A stretch of 64,000 nt of DNA from RPRC01 sp034933285 (GTDB lineage: Bacteria > Desulfobacterota > Desulfuromonadia > Geobacterales > Geobacteraceae): NCBI GenBank assembly GCA_034933285.1, contig JAYFNT010000002.1, positions 186,001 through 250,000 on the forward strand, written 5' to 3'. Both the position numbers and the translations under genes were made by a program. The notes beneath the pieces are model-generated. The model had not been told where the DNA came from. It saw only the letters and a list, made by a program, of their open reading frames with translations, and ran no database searches. Shown here piece by piece: positions 34,852-42,525 of the stretch (positions are counted from its first letter, which is position 1; every line of letters begins with the position of its first letter).

Positions 34852-34993
34852 GAGAGCCCTGAATCCGTGACGCCCTCACGCCTCCCTGCGCGGAAGCCTC
34901 TGTTTTTGCAGTATGGCGGGATGGCGCAGCCCGGCGGCGTTTACCCGGCGTACCAGGCATGGCGCGATGACAGCGACGTTGAACCCCGGCATT

Positions 34994-35027
34994 CTGCTTG
35001 CTCGGCGTTCGGACGTCGCGGATTCAG
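34994..35027. repeat. Dispersed 34-bp repeat, copy 1
   Basis: CTGCTTGCTCGGCGTTCGGA onwards to GGATTCAG. It differs from the copy at 56333-56366 at about four positions. The rest of the lon-HU gap, apart from the HU promoter, holds nothing recognisable. Confidence 0.5.
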
Positions 35028-35063
35028 AAAGCGTTTTTACCGGCTGTTGCGGCCAAAAATCGC

Positions 35064-35092
35064 TTGACACCGACATTACCCGCTGATATAAC
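35064..35092 (+). promoter_or_regulatory. Promoter for HU and following tRNA genes
   Basis: TTGACA and TATAAC separated by exactly 17 bp, about 54 bp before the HU start. It is one of the best promoter matches in the window. Confidence 0.65.
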
Positions 35093-35145
35093 TAGGCCTC
35101 TGTTTGCGGTGACATAAAAAATGAATTTTCTTGGGGAGGTGGCGA

Positions 35146-35439
35146 GTGACTAAAGCAGAACTTGTAGCTGCTGTTGCGGATGGAGCGGGGCTGACAAAAG
35201 TTGAAGCCGACAAGGTTTTGAAGTCCCTGCTGGAAAACGTGGCTGCCTGCCTGAAAAAAGGCGACAAGCTCAGCTTGGTGGGTTTCGGAACTTTCAGCAC
35301 GGTCAAGCGTGCTGCGCGCAAGGGACAGAACCCGCAAACCGGGAAAAAGATTTCCATACCCGCTTCCGTGTCTCCCAAGTTCAAGCCTGGTAAAGGCCTG
35401 AAGGACCTGGTGAACACACCCGCCAAGAAGAAGAAGTAA
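35146..35439 (+). CDS. HU-family DNA-binding protein
   Basis: A 97-residue nucleoid protein of the HU/IHF family. TKAELVAAVADGAGLTK is the N-terminal helix pair; LVGFGTFSTVKRAARKGQNP contains the GFGxF and RxxRxGxNP signatures of the DNA-binding arms. The C-terminal tail is Lys-rich. The start is GTG at 35146 after GGGGAGGTGG, not the TTG at 35131. The tRNA-Asp gene begins 12 nt after its stop, with no terminator between. Confidence 0.93.
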   Translation: MTKAELVAAVADGAGLTKVEADKVLKSLLENVAACLKKGDKLSLVGFGTFSTVKRAARKGQNPQTGKKISIPASVSPKFKPGKGLKDLVNTPAKKKK

Positions 35440-35451
35440 TCGAAAGATTTC

Positions 35452-35528
<77 letters not shown>

Positions 35529-35535
35529 TTTCGAA

Positions 35536-35611
35536 GGGCGAATAGCTCAGCTGGGAGAGCGCCAGCCTTACAAGCTGGATGTCACAGGTTCGATCCCTGT
35601 TTCGCCCACCA
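35536..35611 (+). tRNA. tRNA-Val (TAC)
   Basis: Acceptor GGGCGAA/TTCGCCC, anticodon loop CTTACAA (TAC), CCA encoded. Confidence 0.96.
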
Positions 35612-35620
35612 TGCCACAGC

Positions 35621-35640
35621 AAGGGACGTGGTCCCTTTTA
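35621..35640 (+). terminator. Terminator after tRNA-Val
   Basis: AGGGAC-GTG-GTCCCT followed by TTTTA. Confidence 0.6.
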
Positions 35641-35669
35641 TGTAATAATTCAGATGAAAAGTCTGCCGG

Positions 35670-35746
<77 letters not shown>

Positions 35747-35756
35747 GAATCAAATG

Positions 35757-35782
35757 GGCCATGCGCGAGCATGGCCTTTTTC
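35757..35782 (+). terminator. Terminator after tRNA-Asp copy 2
   Basis: GGCCATGC-GCGA-GCATGGCC followed by five T. Confidence 0.8.
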
Positions 35783-35823
35783 ATGAAGTTGACCCAACAA
35801 AATCTCGCCGATGCCCCTTTCCC

Positions 35824-35852
35824 TTGACTTGCTTATTGAAAAAACGTATTCT
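35824..35852 (+). promoter_or_regulatory. Promoter for the polyprenol-phosphate sugar transferase
   Basis: TTGACT and TATTCT with a 17-bp spacer, about 80 bp before the ATG. Confidence 0.5.
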
Positions 35853-35930
35853 TGCCAATGATTTTCCAATATATTCAGTTTTCTGGAATAGTCGCGATGA
35901 CGCGATTTTTTCCGGCTGGGCGCTGTTGAT

Positions 35931-36689
35931 ATGATAGTTGTAGTAATACCGACTTATAATGAACGCGAAAACATAATCAGGCTGATACCGGAAGTCCTTT
36001 CCCAGGACGGGAGAATACATGTCCTGATCGTGGACGATAACTCCCCTGACGGGACGGGAGCGGCTGTTGCCGAGATGGCGGATTCAAGCGAGCGGGTACA
36101 CCTTTTGTGCCGGGATGCCAAGAAGGGCCTGGGGTCGGCTTACCGTGAAGGGTTTGCCGCCGCACTTGCGATGGGGGCACGAAACATTCTGGAAATGGAC
36201 GCGGATTTTTCCCACGATCCCGCAAGCATTCCCTTGCTGGTAGCTGCTCTGGAAAAATATGACCTGGTGGTCGGATCCAGGTATCTGAACGGTGTCAGTG
36301 TGGTCAACTGGCCCATTCGCAGGCTCGTGCTGAGCTACTGTGCGACTCTCTATACACGGTTGATTACCGGTCTGCGACTGTCTGACTGTACGAGCGGCTT
36401 CAAGGGTTTTCGCCGCGAGGTGCTCGAATCCCTCGACCTGAACACCATCAGGTCGGACGGATACTCGTTCCAGATCGAGATGAATTTTCGCTGCATGGAA
36501 AGAGGCTGCCGCCTGGGAGAGGTGCCGATCATCTTCATCGACCGGCACGCGGGAACATCGAAGATGTCGAAGAAAATCGTCAGGGAAGCCGTTGTCATGG
36601 TCTGGAAGCTGAAAATCGGTTCCCTGCTCAGGCGGTGGCTGCTGCCGGGAGGTCGGCATGACGGCCGGAACTTGGGCGCTTCTCTGTGA
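35931..36689 (+). CDS. Family 2 glycosyltransferase, polyprenol-phosphate mannosyltransferase-like
   Basis: A 252-residue GT-A enzyme resembling dolichol/polyprenol monophosphomannose synthase. VVIPTYNERENI opens the nucleotide-sugar site; VDDNSPDGTG and EMDADFSHDP carry the metal-binding DxD. YSFQIEMNFRCMERGCRLGE and EVPIIFIDRHAGTSKMS are typical of the Dpm1-type catalytic C-terminal part. It would transfer a hexose from GDP- or UDP-sugar to polyprenyl phosphate at the inner membrane. There is no C-terminal membrane domain. It overlaps the next small gene. Confidence 0.85.
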   Translation: MIVVVIPTYNERENIIRLIPEVLSQDGRIHVLIVDDNSPDGTGAAVAEMADSSERVHLLCRDAKKGLGSAYREGFAAALAMGARNILEMDADFSHDPASIPLLVAALEKYDLVVGSRYLNGVSVVNWPIRRLVLSYCATLYTRLITGLRLSDCTSGFKGFRREVLESLDLNTIRSDGYSFQIEMNFRCMERGCRLGEVPIIFIDRHAGTSKMSKKIVREAVVMVWKLKIGSLLRRWLLPGGRHDGRNLGASL

Positions 36690-36843
36690 GATCGGTTTCT
36701 GGGGCTGGATCGGGTCCGCTGCCGGATTCATCCTGCGTTGTTTTCCCGCGCGGAACCTTATGAAGTCCGGGAGCGCCCTGGGATGGGGAGGGAGCTTCCT
36801 GGCCTTTTACGCTCTCTGGATAATCGGCATGATCAACACCTGA
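36658..36843 (+). CDS. Small membrane protein downstream of the glycosyltransferase
   Basis: A 61-residue protein starting at 36658, within the end of the glycosyltransferase, after GGGAGG. It has two predicted membrane segments (WGWIGSAAGFILRCF and GGSFLAFYALWIIGMI). The overlap and the ribosome-binding site favour a real, translationally coupled gene. No family is recognised; it may act with the lipid-linked sugar enzyme. Confidence 0.55.
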   Translation: MTAGTWALLCEIGFWGWIGSAAGFILRCFPARNLMKSGSALGWGGSFLAFYALWIIGMINT

Positions 36844-36862
36844 AAGAGAGAGACGTCAAGGC

Positions 36863-36885
36863 AGCGCATAATGCGCTTTGTTTTT
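36863..36885 (+). terminator. Terminator before the secretion operon
   Basis: AGCGC-ATAAT-GCGCT followed by TTTGTTTTT. Confidence 0.65.
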
Positions 36886-36891
36886 AGCCGG

Positions 36892-36919
36892 TTGAACAAC
36901 AGCACACATACGTTATAAC
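36892..36919 (+). promoter_or_regulatory. Promoter of the secretion operon, adjacent to the start codon
   Basis: TTGAAC and TATAAC with a 16-bp spacer. The -10 ends 7 nt before the ATG at 36927, so transcription would start at or next to the start codon. No ribosome-binding site is visible. Confidence 0.5.
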
Positions 36920-36926
36920 TATTGCC

Positions 36927-38135
36927 ATGGCACTATTTTCATGCAAGCTGGGAACCCCCGACGGCAGGATAATCGAGAAGGACCTGGAGGCGCCTGACAG
37001 GGAAGTATTGTCAAGCGGTCTGGAAGACCAGGGCTTTTTCGTTTTCGAGATCAAAAGGAAATCGTTCCGGATTTTCAGTGACAAGGAAACCATCCGCCGC
37101 CGGGTCAGGAACAAGGATCTTCTGGCCTTCAACCAGGAGTTCCTTGTGCTCGTCAAGGCCGGCCTGCCCATAATTGCCGCCCTGGACACAATACTGGAGA
37201 GGATCGACAAAAGCCTTCTGGCCACCACTCTCAGGGAGGTCAGAAACGAAGTGAAGGGAGGGGCGGCGCTTTCGGAAGCATTCGAGCAGTACCCGAAGGT
37301 CTTCCCGTATCTCTATGTGGCTTCGGTTCGCGCCGGGGAGCGGACCGGCGACCTGGTCTCGACGATCCGGCGCTACATCGCCTATCTGAAAAGGGTCGAG
37401 GCGCTGAAAAAGAAGCTCCTGTCCGCCATGTTTTATCCGGCCATACTGGTGGGCATGGCCATCATGGTCATCTCGGTCCTGATGGTTTACGTAATACCGA
37501 CACTGAGCCAGGTTTATTCGGACGCGGGTTCGCAACTCCCCCTGGCGACGCAATTGCTCATAACTTTTGCCGTGACGCTGAAAAAGTACATCCTGCTCGT
37601 TGTTCTGCTTGCGGTCGCGACATTCTTTGCATTCCGGCGCTGGACGGCAACGGAAACCGGCAGATTCTGGATTGACGGTTTTAAACTCAGGATCCCTCTG
37701 GCGGGACTTATGGTACGGGACTATGCAATCACCAGCTTTACCAGGACCTTTGCGACAGTGCTGGGGAGCGGCGTTCCCATAATCGAATCACTGAAGATGT
37801 CGGTGGGCACTCTTGACAACCGCGTACTGGAGCGAAAGCTGCTGGACGCGGTGACCAGGGTGGAAGAGGGAACCCGCCTGTCGGCTGCCCTGGATTCCGT
37901 CAAGGTAATGCCGCCACTTGCACTGCGAATGCTCGGTGTGGGAGAAACAACCGGGTCGCTGGAGGAAATGCTGGCGGATGTTTCCGACTATTTCGACGAG
38001 GAATTGGAAAACAGGCTGACCCTTGTCACTACTTCCATAGAACCGGCAATAATGATTTTCATGGGTTTGGTGATAGGGCTTATAGTTATCGTCATGTATT
38101 TGCCGATCTTCAATATCGGGTCCTCCGTGGGGTGA
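36927..38135 (+). CDS. Type II secretion/type IV pilus inner-membrane platform protein (GspF/PilC-like)
   Basis: A 402-residue protein with two copies of the T2SSF helical domain (about residues 65-190 and 270-395) and three membrane segments (MAIMVISVLMVYVIPTL, ILLVVLLAVATFFAF and the C-terminal IEPAIMIFMGLVIGLIVIVMY, shown in parts). It forms the platform that couples the ATPase to pseudopilus assembly. It heads a co-directional run with GspE, PilM/N/O/P-like genes and a secretin, and its promoter overlaps the translation start. Confidence 0.93.
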   Translation: MALFSCKLGTPDGRIIEKDLEAPDREVLSSGLEDQGFFVFEIKRKSFRIFSDKETIRRRVRNKDLLAFNQEFLVLVKAGLPIIAALDTILERIDKSLLATTLREVRNEVKGGAALSEAFEQYPKVFPYLYVASVRAGERTGDLVSTIRRYIAYLKRVEALKKKLLSAMFYPAILVGMAIMVISVLMVYVIPTLSQVYSDAGSQLPLATQLLITFAVTLKKYILLVVLLAVATFFAFRRWTATETGRFWIDGFKLRIPLAGLMVRDYAITSFTRTFATVLGSGVPIIESLKMSVGTLDNRVLERKLLDAVTRVEEGTRLSAALDSVKVMPPLALRMLGVGETTGSLEEMLADVSDYFDEELENRLTLVTTSIEPAIMIFMGLVIGLIVIVMYLPIFNIGSSVG

Positions 38136-38142
38136 TGAGAGC

Positions 38143-39867
38143 ATGGGACAAACGGTGAGCAGAAGAAAAATCGGTGAGATTCTGGTGTCAAGGGGTGATC
38201 TGACTCCCTCCGACCTCGAATTTGTCATCGAAAAGTCCAAGACGAGCCGCGAGCGTTTCGGGCGGCTCTGCCTGGAAGACGCACTGATCACCGAGCAGGC
38301 TCTTGCCCGGGCGCTTGCGGAACAGTTCGGGTGCGAGTACGTCGACCTCAAGGGCTTCAAGATGGCGGAGGAGTTGCTGAACTCCATTCCGGCCGATGCA
38401 ATCTACCGCTATCATTTCATTCCACTGGAGCAGCGTGAAGATTCCCTGGTCGTGGCGGTTTCGGATCCGACGGACGTGGTTACGCTGGATGAGCTGGAAC
38501 TGCTTCTGGACAGGCGCCTCATCCTCAAGATCGCAGAGGAATCGGCCATAGACCGCATGCTGCAGAAAGGCGAAGGCACTACCAGGGTCCTCAGGGAAGT
38601 ATCCGAGGATTTCATGCTGCAGCTGATCAGGGAAACAGACAAGGGTGAAGAAATCCTGTCGGTGGAAACCATTTCCGCGGACACCAGCCCCATCATAAAG
38701 CTGATCAATACTACAATAATGGATGCTCTCACCAAAAGGGCGAGCGACATACACATCGAATCCGCCCAGGAAGGCGTGATCATCAAGTACCGCGTCGACG
38801 GCGTGCTTTACCGGGCAACGGAACCCATCGACATGCATTTCCAGGCGCCGATCATTTCCCGTCTCAAGGTCATGAGCGAACTGGACATCTCGGAGCGGCG
38901 CATTCCCCAGGACGGCAGGTTCAAGATCCGCCTGAATGAGAAGTCTATCGATTTCCGGGTTTCCATAATGCCCAGCGTGTTCGGGGAAGACGCGGTTATC
39001 CGTATCCTCGACAAGGAGAGCATCGCCGCCAACCTGAAAAGGCTGACCCTGGAGTCGCTGGGAATGCACGAGCGCGAGATACGCCGGATACGGAAAATGA
39101 TCTCCGAGCCTTACGGAATGGTCCTGGTGACAGGCCCAACCGGATCAGGCAAGACCACCACCCTTTACGCCGCGCTTACGGAGATATCTACCGGTGAGGA
39201 AAAGATAATCACGATAGAAGACCCGGTAGAGTACCTGCTCAAGGGAATCGTCCAGATCCCGGTAAACGAGAAAAAGGGCTTGAGCTTCGCCCGCGGTCTC
39301 CGCTCCATACTGCGACACGACCCGGACAAGATAATGGTCGGTGAGATACGCGACCCTGAAACAGCGCAGATCGCGGTACAGTCAGCGCTTACCGGGCACC
39401 TTGTCTTCACCACGGTCCATGCCAACAACATTTTCGACGTGATCGGCCGTTTCACCCACATGGGGATCGATCCCTACAATTTCGTATCCTGCCTGAACTG
39501 CGTGCTGGCGCAGCGTCTGGTGCGGAAGCTGTGCCTGGCCTGCCGCGAGCCGGTACGCCTGAGCGCGGAGGCGCTCCGCGAGTCCAACATATCTCCGGAA
39601 CTGGCGGACAAGGGGGCATTCTATACGGCGGTCGGCTGCAACGAGTGCAACGGCACCGGCTACCACGGACGTTCGGCAATCGTGGAACTGCTCCATCTGA
39701 ATGACGAAATGCGTGAACTCATAATATCCAAGTCGCCGATCGCCCTGCTGAAAAAGAAGGCCAGGGAGACGGGCACGGTTTTCCTCCGCGAAGGAGCTGT
39801 TGAAAAGGTCCTTTGCGGAGAGACGACTTTGCGGGAGATCAACCGGGTAACCTTTGTGGAGAGCTGA
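38143..39867 (+). CDS. Type II secretion/type IV pilus assembly ATPase (GspE/PilB-like)
   Basis: A 574-residue ATPase. The N-terminal MshEN-type domain (about residues 5-140), a middle domain with RASDIHIES and RIPQDGRFKIRLN, Walker A VTGPTGSGKTTTLY, Asp box, and Walker B IMVGEIRDPETAQIA are present. The C-terminal tetracysteine zinc site is CLACREP and CNECNGTGYHGR. It powers pseudopilus or pilus assembly. It begins 7 bp after the GspF-like gene. Confidence 0.95.
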   Translation: MGQTVSRRKIGEILVSRGDLTPSDLEFVIEKSKTSRERFGRLCLEDALITEQALARALAEQFGCEYVDLKGFKMAEELLNSIPADAIYRYHFIPLEQREDSLVVAVSDPTDVVTLDELELLLDRRLILKIAEESAIDRMLQKGEGTTRVLREVSEDFMLQLIRETDKGEEILSVETISADTSPIIKLINTTIMDALTKRASDIHIESAQEGVIIKYRVDGVLYRATEPIDMHFQAPIISRLKVMSELDISERRIPQDGRFKIRLNEKSIDFRVSIMPSVFGEDAVIRILDKESIAANLKRLTLESLGMHEREIRRIRKMISEPYGMVLVTGPTGSGKTTTLYAALTEISTGEEKIITIEDPVEYLLKGIVQIPVNEKKGLSFARGLRSILRHDPDKIMVGEIRDPETAQIAVQSALTGHLVFTTVHANNIFDVIGRFTHMGIDPYNFVSCLNCVLAQRLVRKLCLACREPVRLSAEALRESNISPELADKGAFYTAVGCNECNGTGYHGRSAIVELLHLNDEMRELIISKSPIALLKKKARETGTVFLREGAVEKVLCGETTLREINRVTFVES

Positions 39868-39895
39868 ACCTTGATAATGATCTTCGGGTACGGAA

Positions 39896-40825
39896 ATGCT
39901 GTTTTCTAAGAAAGCCCTTGGGCTCGAAATATGCCGGAAGGGTCTTCGCATGGCGGTTCTTGAGGGAAAGAGGGATGAAACCCCCAGACTCTGTGCCGCC
40001 GGGATCGATTCCTTCGATGCCGAAACACTCCGTTTCTCGCAACGGGAACCGAATGTCCTGAACCCCGAGTCATTCGTGGCCAAGGTGAAGGAGACCCACC
40101 TCAAGCTCCTGACCCGTGTTCACCGCGTATCGGTTTCGCTGCCCGATTCGGTCGGCAGGGTAATGCTCCTGGACTTGGAGACCAGGTTCCGCAACAGGGA
40201 CGAGGGGGCGGATATCATCCGCTGGAAGCTGAAAAAAAGCTTCCCGGTGGACATCAACGACATACATCTGGATTACCAGGTCCTGCGCCGCAGGGAAACA
40301 GGGGAAACCGTAGCCCTGGTGGCGCTCATTGCCAAGGGCGTGGTCCAGCAGTATGAGGCTTTAATCCAGGAGGCGGGCCTTGAACCGGCGCGCATCGGTT
40401 TTACCTCTTTCAGCCTTCATCGCCTGTTCGCCAGGCGGCTGGAGCTTGCGGAAAACGCCCTTTTTCTGACTTACTTCGGGCGGACCGTGGGGATCCTTGC
40501 CTTGCGGGAAGGAATCCTGGATTTCTGCCGCTCAAAGGAAATCCGCTCCCCGGCCTTTGACCCGGAGCGGGTATTCCGGGAGATAACCGGCTCGCTGCTG
40601 GCGTATCGGGAGAGGAACCCGGTCCATGCGGCCCTCGAAGTGTTCTGTGCTGCCACGGGTTCGCCTGCAAGGGAGTTCAGGGATCTTGTAGCAGAGGCGA
40701 CCGGATCCGAGCCGAAAGTGCTGAGATCGGCCGATGCCATCGCTTCGCGGGAAGATATTGTGTGCGACGCGGCCCTTCTCGATCTGCTGTCAGCCTCGGC
40801 CGGCGCGGCCATGGGGGACCTGTGA
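39896..40825 (+). CDS. PilM-like actin-fold assembly protein
   Basis: A 309-residue protein of the FtsA/PilM/GspL actin-like group. ALGLEICRKGLRMAVLEG near the N-terminus matches the phosphate-1 region, and IRWKLKKSFPVDINDIHLD the segment that contacts PilN. The Gly-rich segment LFLTYFGRTVGILALREG corresponds to the second phosphate loop. It sits on the inner face of the membrane and links to the ATPase and PilN/O. TGATG overlap joins it to the PilN-like gene. Confidence 0.85.
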   Translation: MLFSKKALGLEICRKGLRMAVLEGKRDETPRLCAAGIDSFDAETLRFSQREPNVLNPESFVAKVKETHLKLLTRVHRVSVSLPDSVGRVMLLDLETRFRNRDEGADIIRWKLKKSFPVDINDIHLDYQVLRRRETGETVALVALIAKGVVQQYEALIQEAGLEPARIGFTSFSLHRLFARRLELAENALFLTYFGRTVGILALREGILDFCRSKEIRSPAFDPERVFREITGSLLAYRERNPVHAALEVFCAATGSPAREFRDLVAEATGSEPKVLRSADAIASREDIVCDAALLDLLSASAGAAMGDL

Positions 40826-41361
40826 TGCGGATAAACGTCAACCTGGCGACCAGGTATTATTACGACAACAGGAAAATCAACATCGCCATGGCCGTTGCCG
40901 GAGCATTGCTGCTTCTCTTGCTGGTGATCCTCATCGGGGTGGCTTTCGGGAACTATGGTGAAATCAGGCGGCTCAAAAAGGAGCAGGCGGAGCTCGATGC
41001 CAGGCAGAAGAAACTGGGCAGGGCTGTTTCGGAAAAAGATTACCAGGCATTGCTGCCACGAATCGGAGAGGCTAACGCCATAATCGAAAAAAAGGCCGTA
41101 AACTGGCTGGAACTCCTGAACCGGCTTGAAGAGGTCGTTCCGGATGGGGTGGCAATCACTTCTATCGATCCGGACCAGAAGTCACGGGAGCTCAAAATCG
41201 ATGGGGCGGCGAGGAGCTTTGCCTCCCTCCGCCTTTTCCTGGAGAACATGGAACGCTCGCCCAATTTCCCGGATGTGCTTCTGCTGAACCAGAAAGAATT
41301 GAAAGTGCGGGACAAACAACGGGGGATCAGCTTCGCGATCTCTTCCAGACTGGTATTGTGA
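40825..41361 (+). CDS. PilN-like inner-membrane protein
   Basis: A 178-residue bitopic protein. The INVNLATRYYYDNRKIN opening resembles the INLLP-type motif of PilN that binds PilM. One membrane segment (NIAMAVAGALLLLLLVILIG) is followed by a coiled coil (residues 48-75) and a ferredoxin-like periplasmic domain. It overlaps pilM by one base. Confidence 0.85.
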   Translation: MRINVNLATRYYYDNRKINIAMAVAGALLLLLLVILIGVAFGNYGEIRRLKKEQAELDARQKKLGRAVSEKDYQALLPRIGEANAIIEKKAVNWLELLNRLEEVVPDGVAITSIDPDQKSRELKIDGAARSFASLRLFLENMERSPNFPDVLLLNQKELKVRDKQRGISFAISSRLVL

Positions 41362-41364
41362 CCC

Positions 41365-41916
41365 ATGCGAGTCAAGAACCTGCAAGAAATAATCCTGCTG
41401 AAGAAGAAGCCTCTGCTGGCCCTGGCGGTTCTCCTCCTGATCGTCACCGGACTGTACGTCTACATTTCCGCCATCCAGGAATCCACCCTTGAGACACTCC
41501 GCCAATCGTGGATGGCCAAGAGGAAACAGCAGACGGAGAGCGGCTCTGCCTCCATTGGGGCGGTCTATTCCCAGGGCGTCAGGGACCTGGCGGTTTTTTA
41601 CGGCAGGGTGCCGGCCAAAAGAGAGTTCGCCCGGCAGCTGGGTGACATTTTCGAAATTGCATCCAACAACGGGCTGGAGCTGAAAACGGTCGGCTACAAA
41701 CCAGGCACGGTGAAAAGCGGGGAACTCTTGTCCTACCAGTTGAATCTCAACCTGGTGGGGAGATACGCTCCGGTGAAGAGTTTCATCGCGGATATCCAGC
41801 GGCTGAGCGAGATAGTGACCATAGATTCCATGCAGCTTACCGGTGCGGGGCCGGATCAGGAATCCATAGATCTCAAGGTTCAGCTTTCCGCCTATTTCAG
41901 GACTGACAGACAATGA
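41365..41916 (+). CDS. PilO-like/GspM-like inner-membrane protein
   Basis: A 183-residue bitopic protein with a membrane segment (LALAVLLLIVTGLYVYIS), a short coiled coil and a periplasmic domain (VKSFIADIQRLSEIVTIDSM) typical of PilO. It would pair with the PilN-like protein to form the periplasmic stalk. The start ATG follows the previous stop after 3 bp. Confidence 0.8.
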   Translation: MRVKNLQEIILLKKKPLLALAVLLLIVTGLYVYISAIQESTLETLRQSWMAKRKQQTESGSASIGAVYSQGVRDLAVFYGRVPAKREFARQLGDIFEIASNNGLELKTVGYKPGTVKSGELLSYQLNLNLVGRYAPVKSFIADIQRLSEIVTIDSMQLTGAGPDQESIDLKVQLSAYFRTDRQ

Positions 41917-42488
41917 ACAGACAAAAACTGATATTGTCGATCCTTTTGATCGCGCTGGCTTTGTCGATCGGCTACGCATTCTGGAAATCACCCCGGCAGG
42001 GTTCCGTCGCGAAACTCAAGTACGCCCCAGGGGCCGCGGCGGTCAAGGCGCCCGTCAAAACCGCCGGACCCGCCGGGGACAAGCGTGTCCGCCTCGACCT
42101 CCTGGAAGGCGCTGCGGCTACTTTCGGCGGTTTCCGCCGCAACATCTTCAAACCGATTTTCCTGGGTGAGGCGGAGCTGGCCGCCAAGGCAGCCAAACCA
42201 GCCGCAAAGAAGATTGCGAAAGCGACTCCGCCGCCACCGCCGGCTCCGTACGTTCCGCCCAAGGATATCGCCAGGCTGACGTTCCTGGGGTTTCTGCAGA
42301 AAGAGGGGAAGAAAAAGGTCTTCCTGTCCAATAATTCCGAGATCTTCGTAGTGAAAATGGGTGACAGGGTCGCAGGCAGATATGAACTCGTCAGGCTGAC
42401 GGACGATTCACTCACCCTTCGCTCGACGGTAACCGGCGATGAAACGGTAATTCCCATTGCCGAATCCGGACCACCTGGGATGCGATAG
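41913..42488 (+). CDS. PilP/GspC-like periplasmic linker protein
   Basis: A 191-residue protein with an N-terminal membrane anchor (LILSILLIALALSIGYAF), an Ala/Pro/Lys-rich linker and a C-terminal beta-rich HR-type domain (LTFLGFLQKEGKKKVFLS and GDRVAGRYELVRL). These features fit PilP or GspC, which connect the inner-membrane platform to the secretin. ATGA overlap with the previous gene. The assignment rests on layout and position more than on a strong motif. Confidence 0.7.
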   Translation: MNRQKLILSILLIALALSIGYAFWKSPRQGSVAKLKYAPGAAAVKAPVKTAGPAGDKRVRLDLLEGAAATFGGFRRNIFKPIFLGEAELAAKAAKPAAKKIAKATPPPPPAPYVPPKDIARLTFLGFLQKEGKKKVFLSNNSEIFVVKMGDRVAGRYELVRLTDDSLTLRSTVTGDETVIPIAESGPPGMR

Positions 42489-42525
42489 ATTCAGGGAGTG
42501 TCTTTCCGTGAAGGAGATTCGATTG

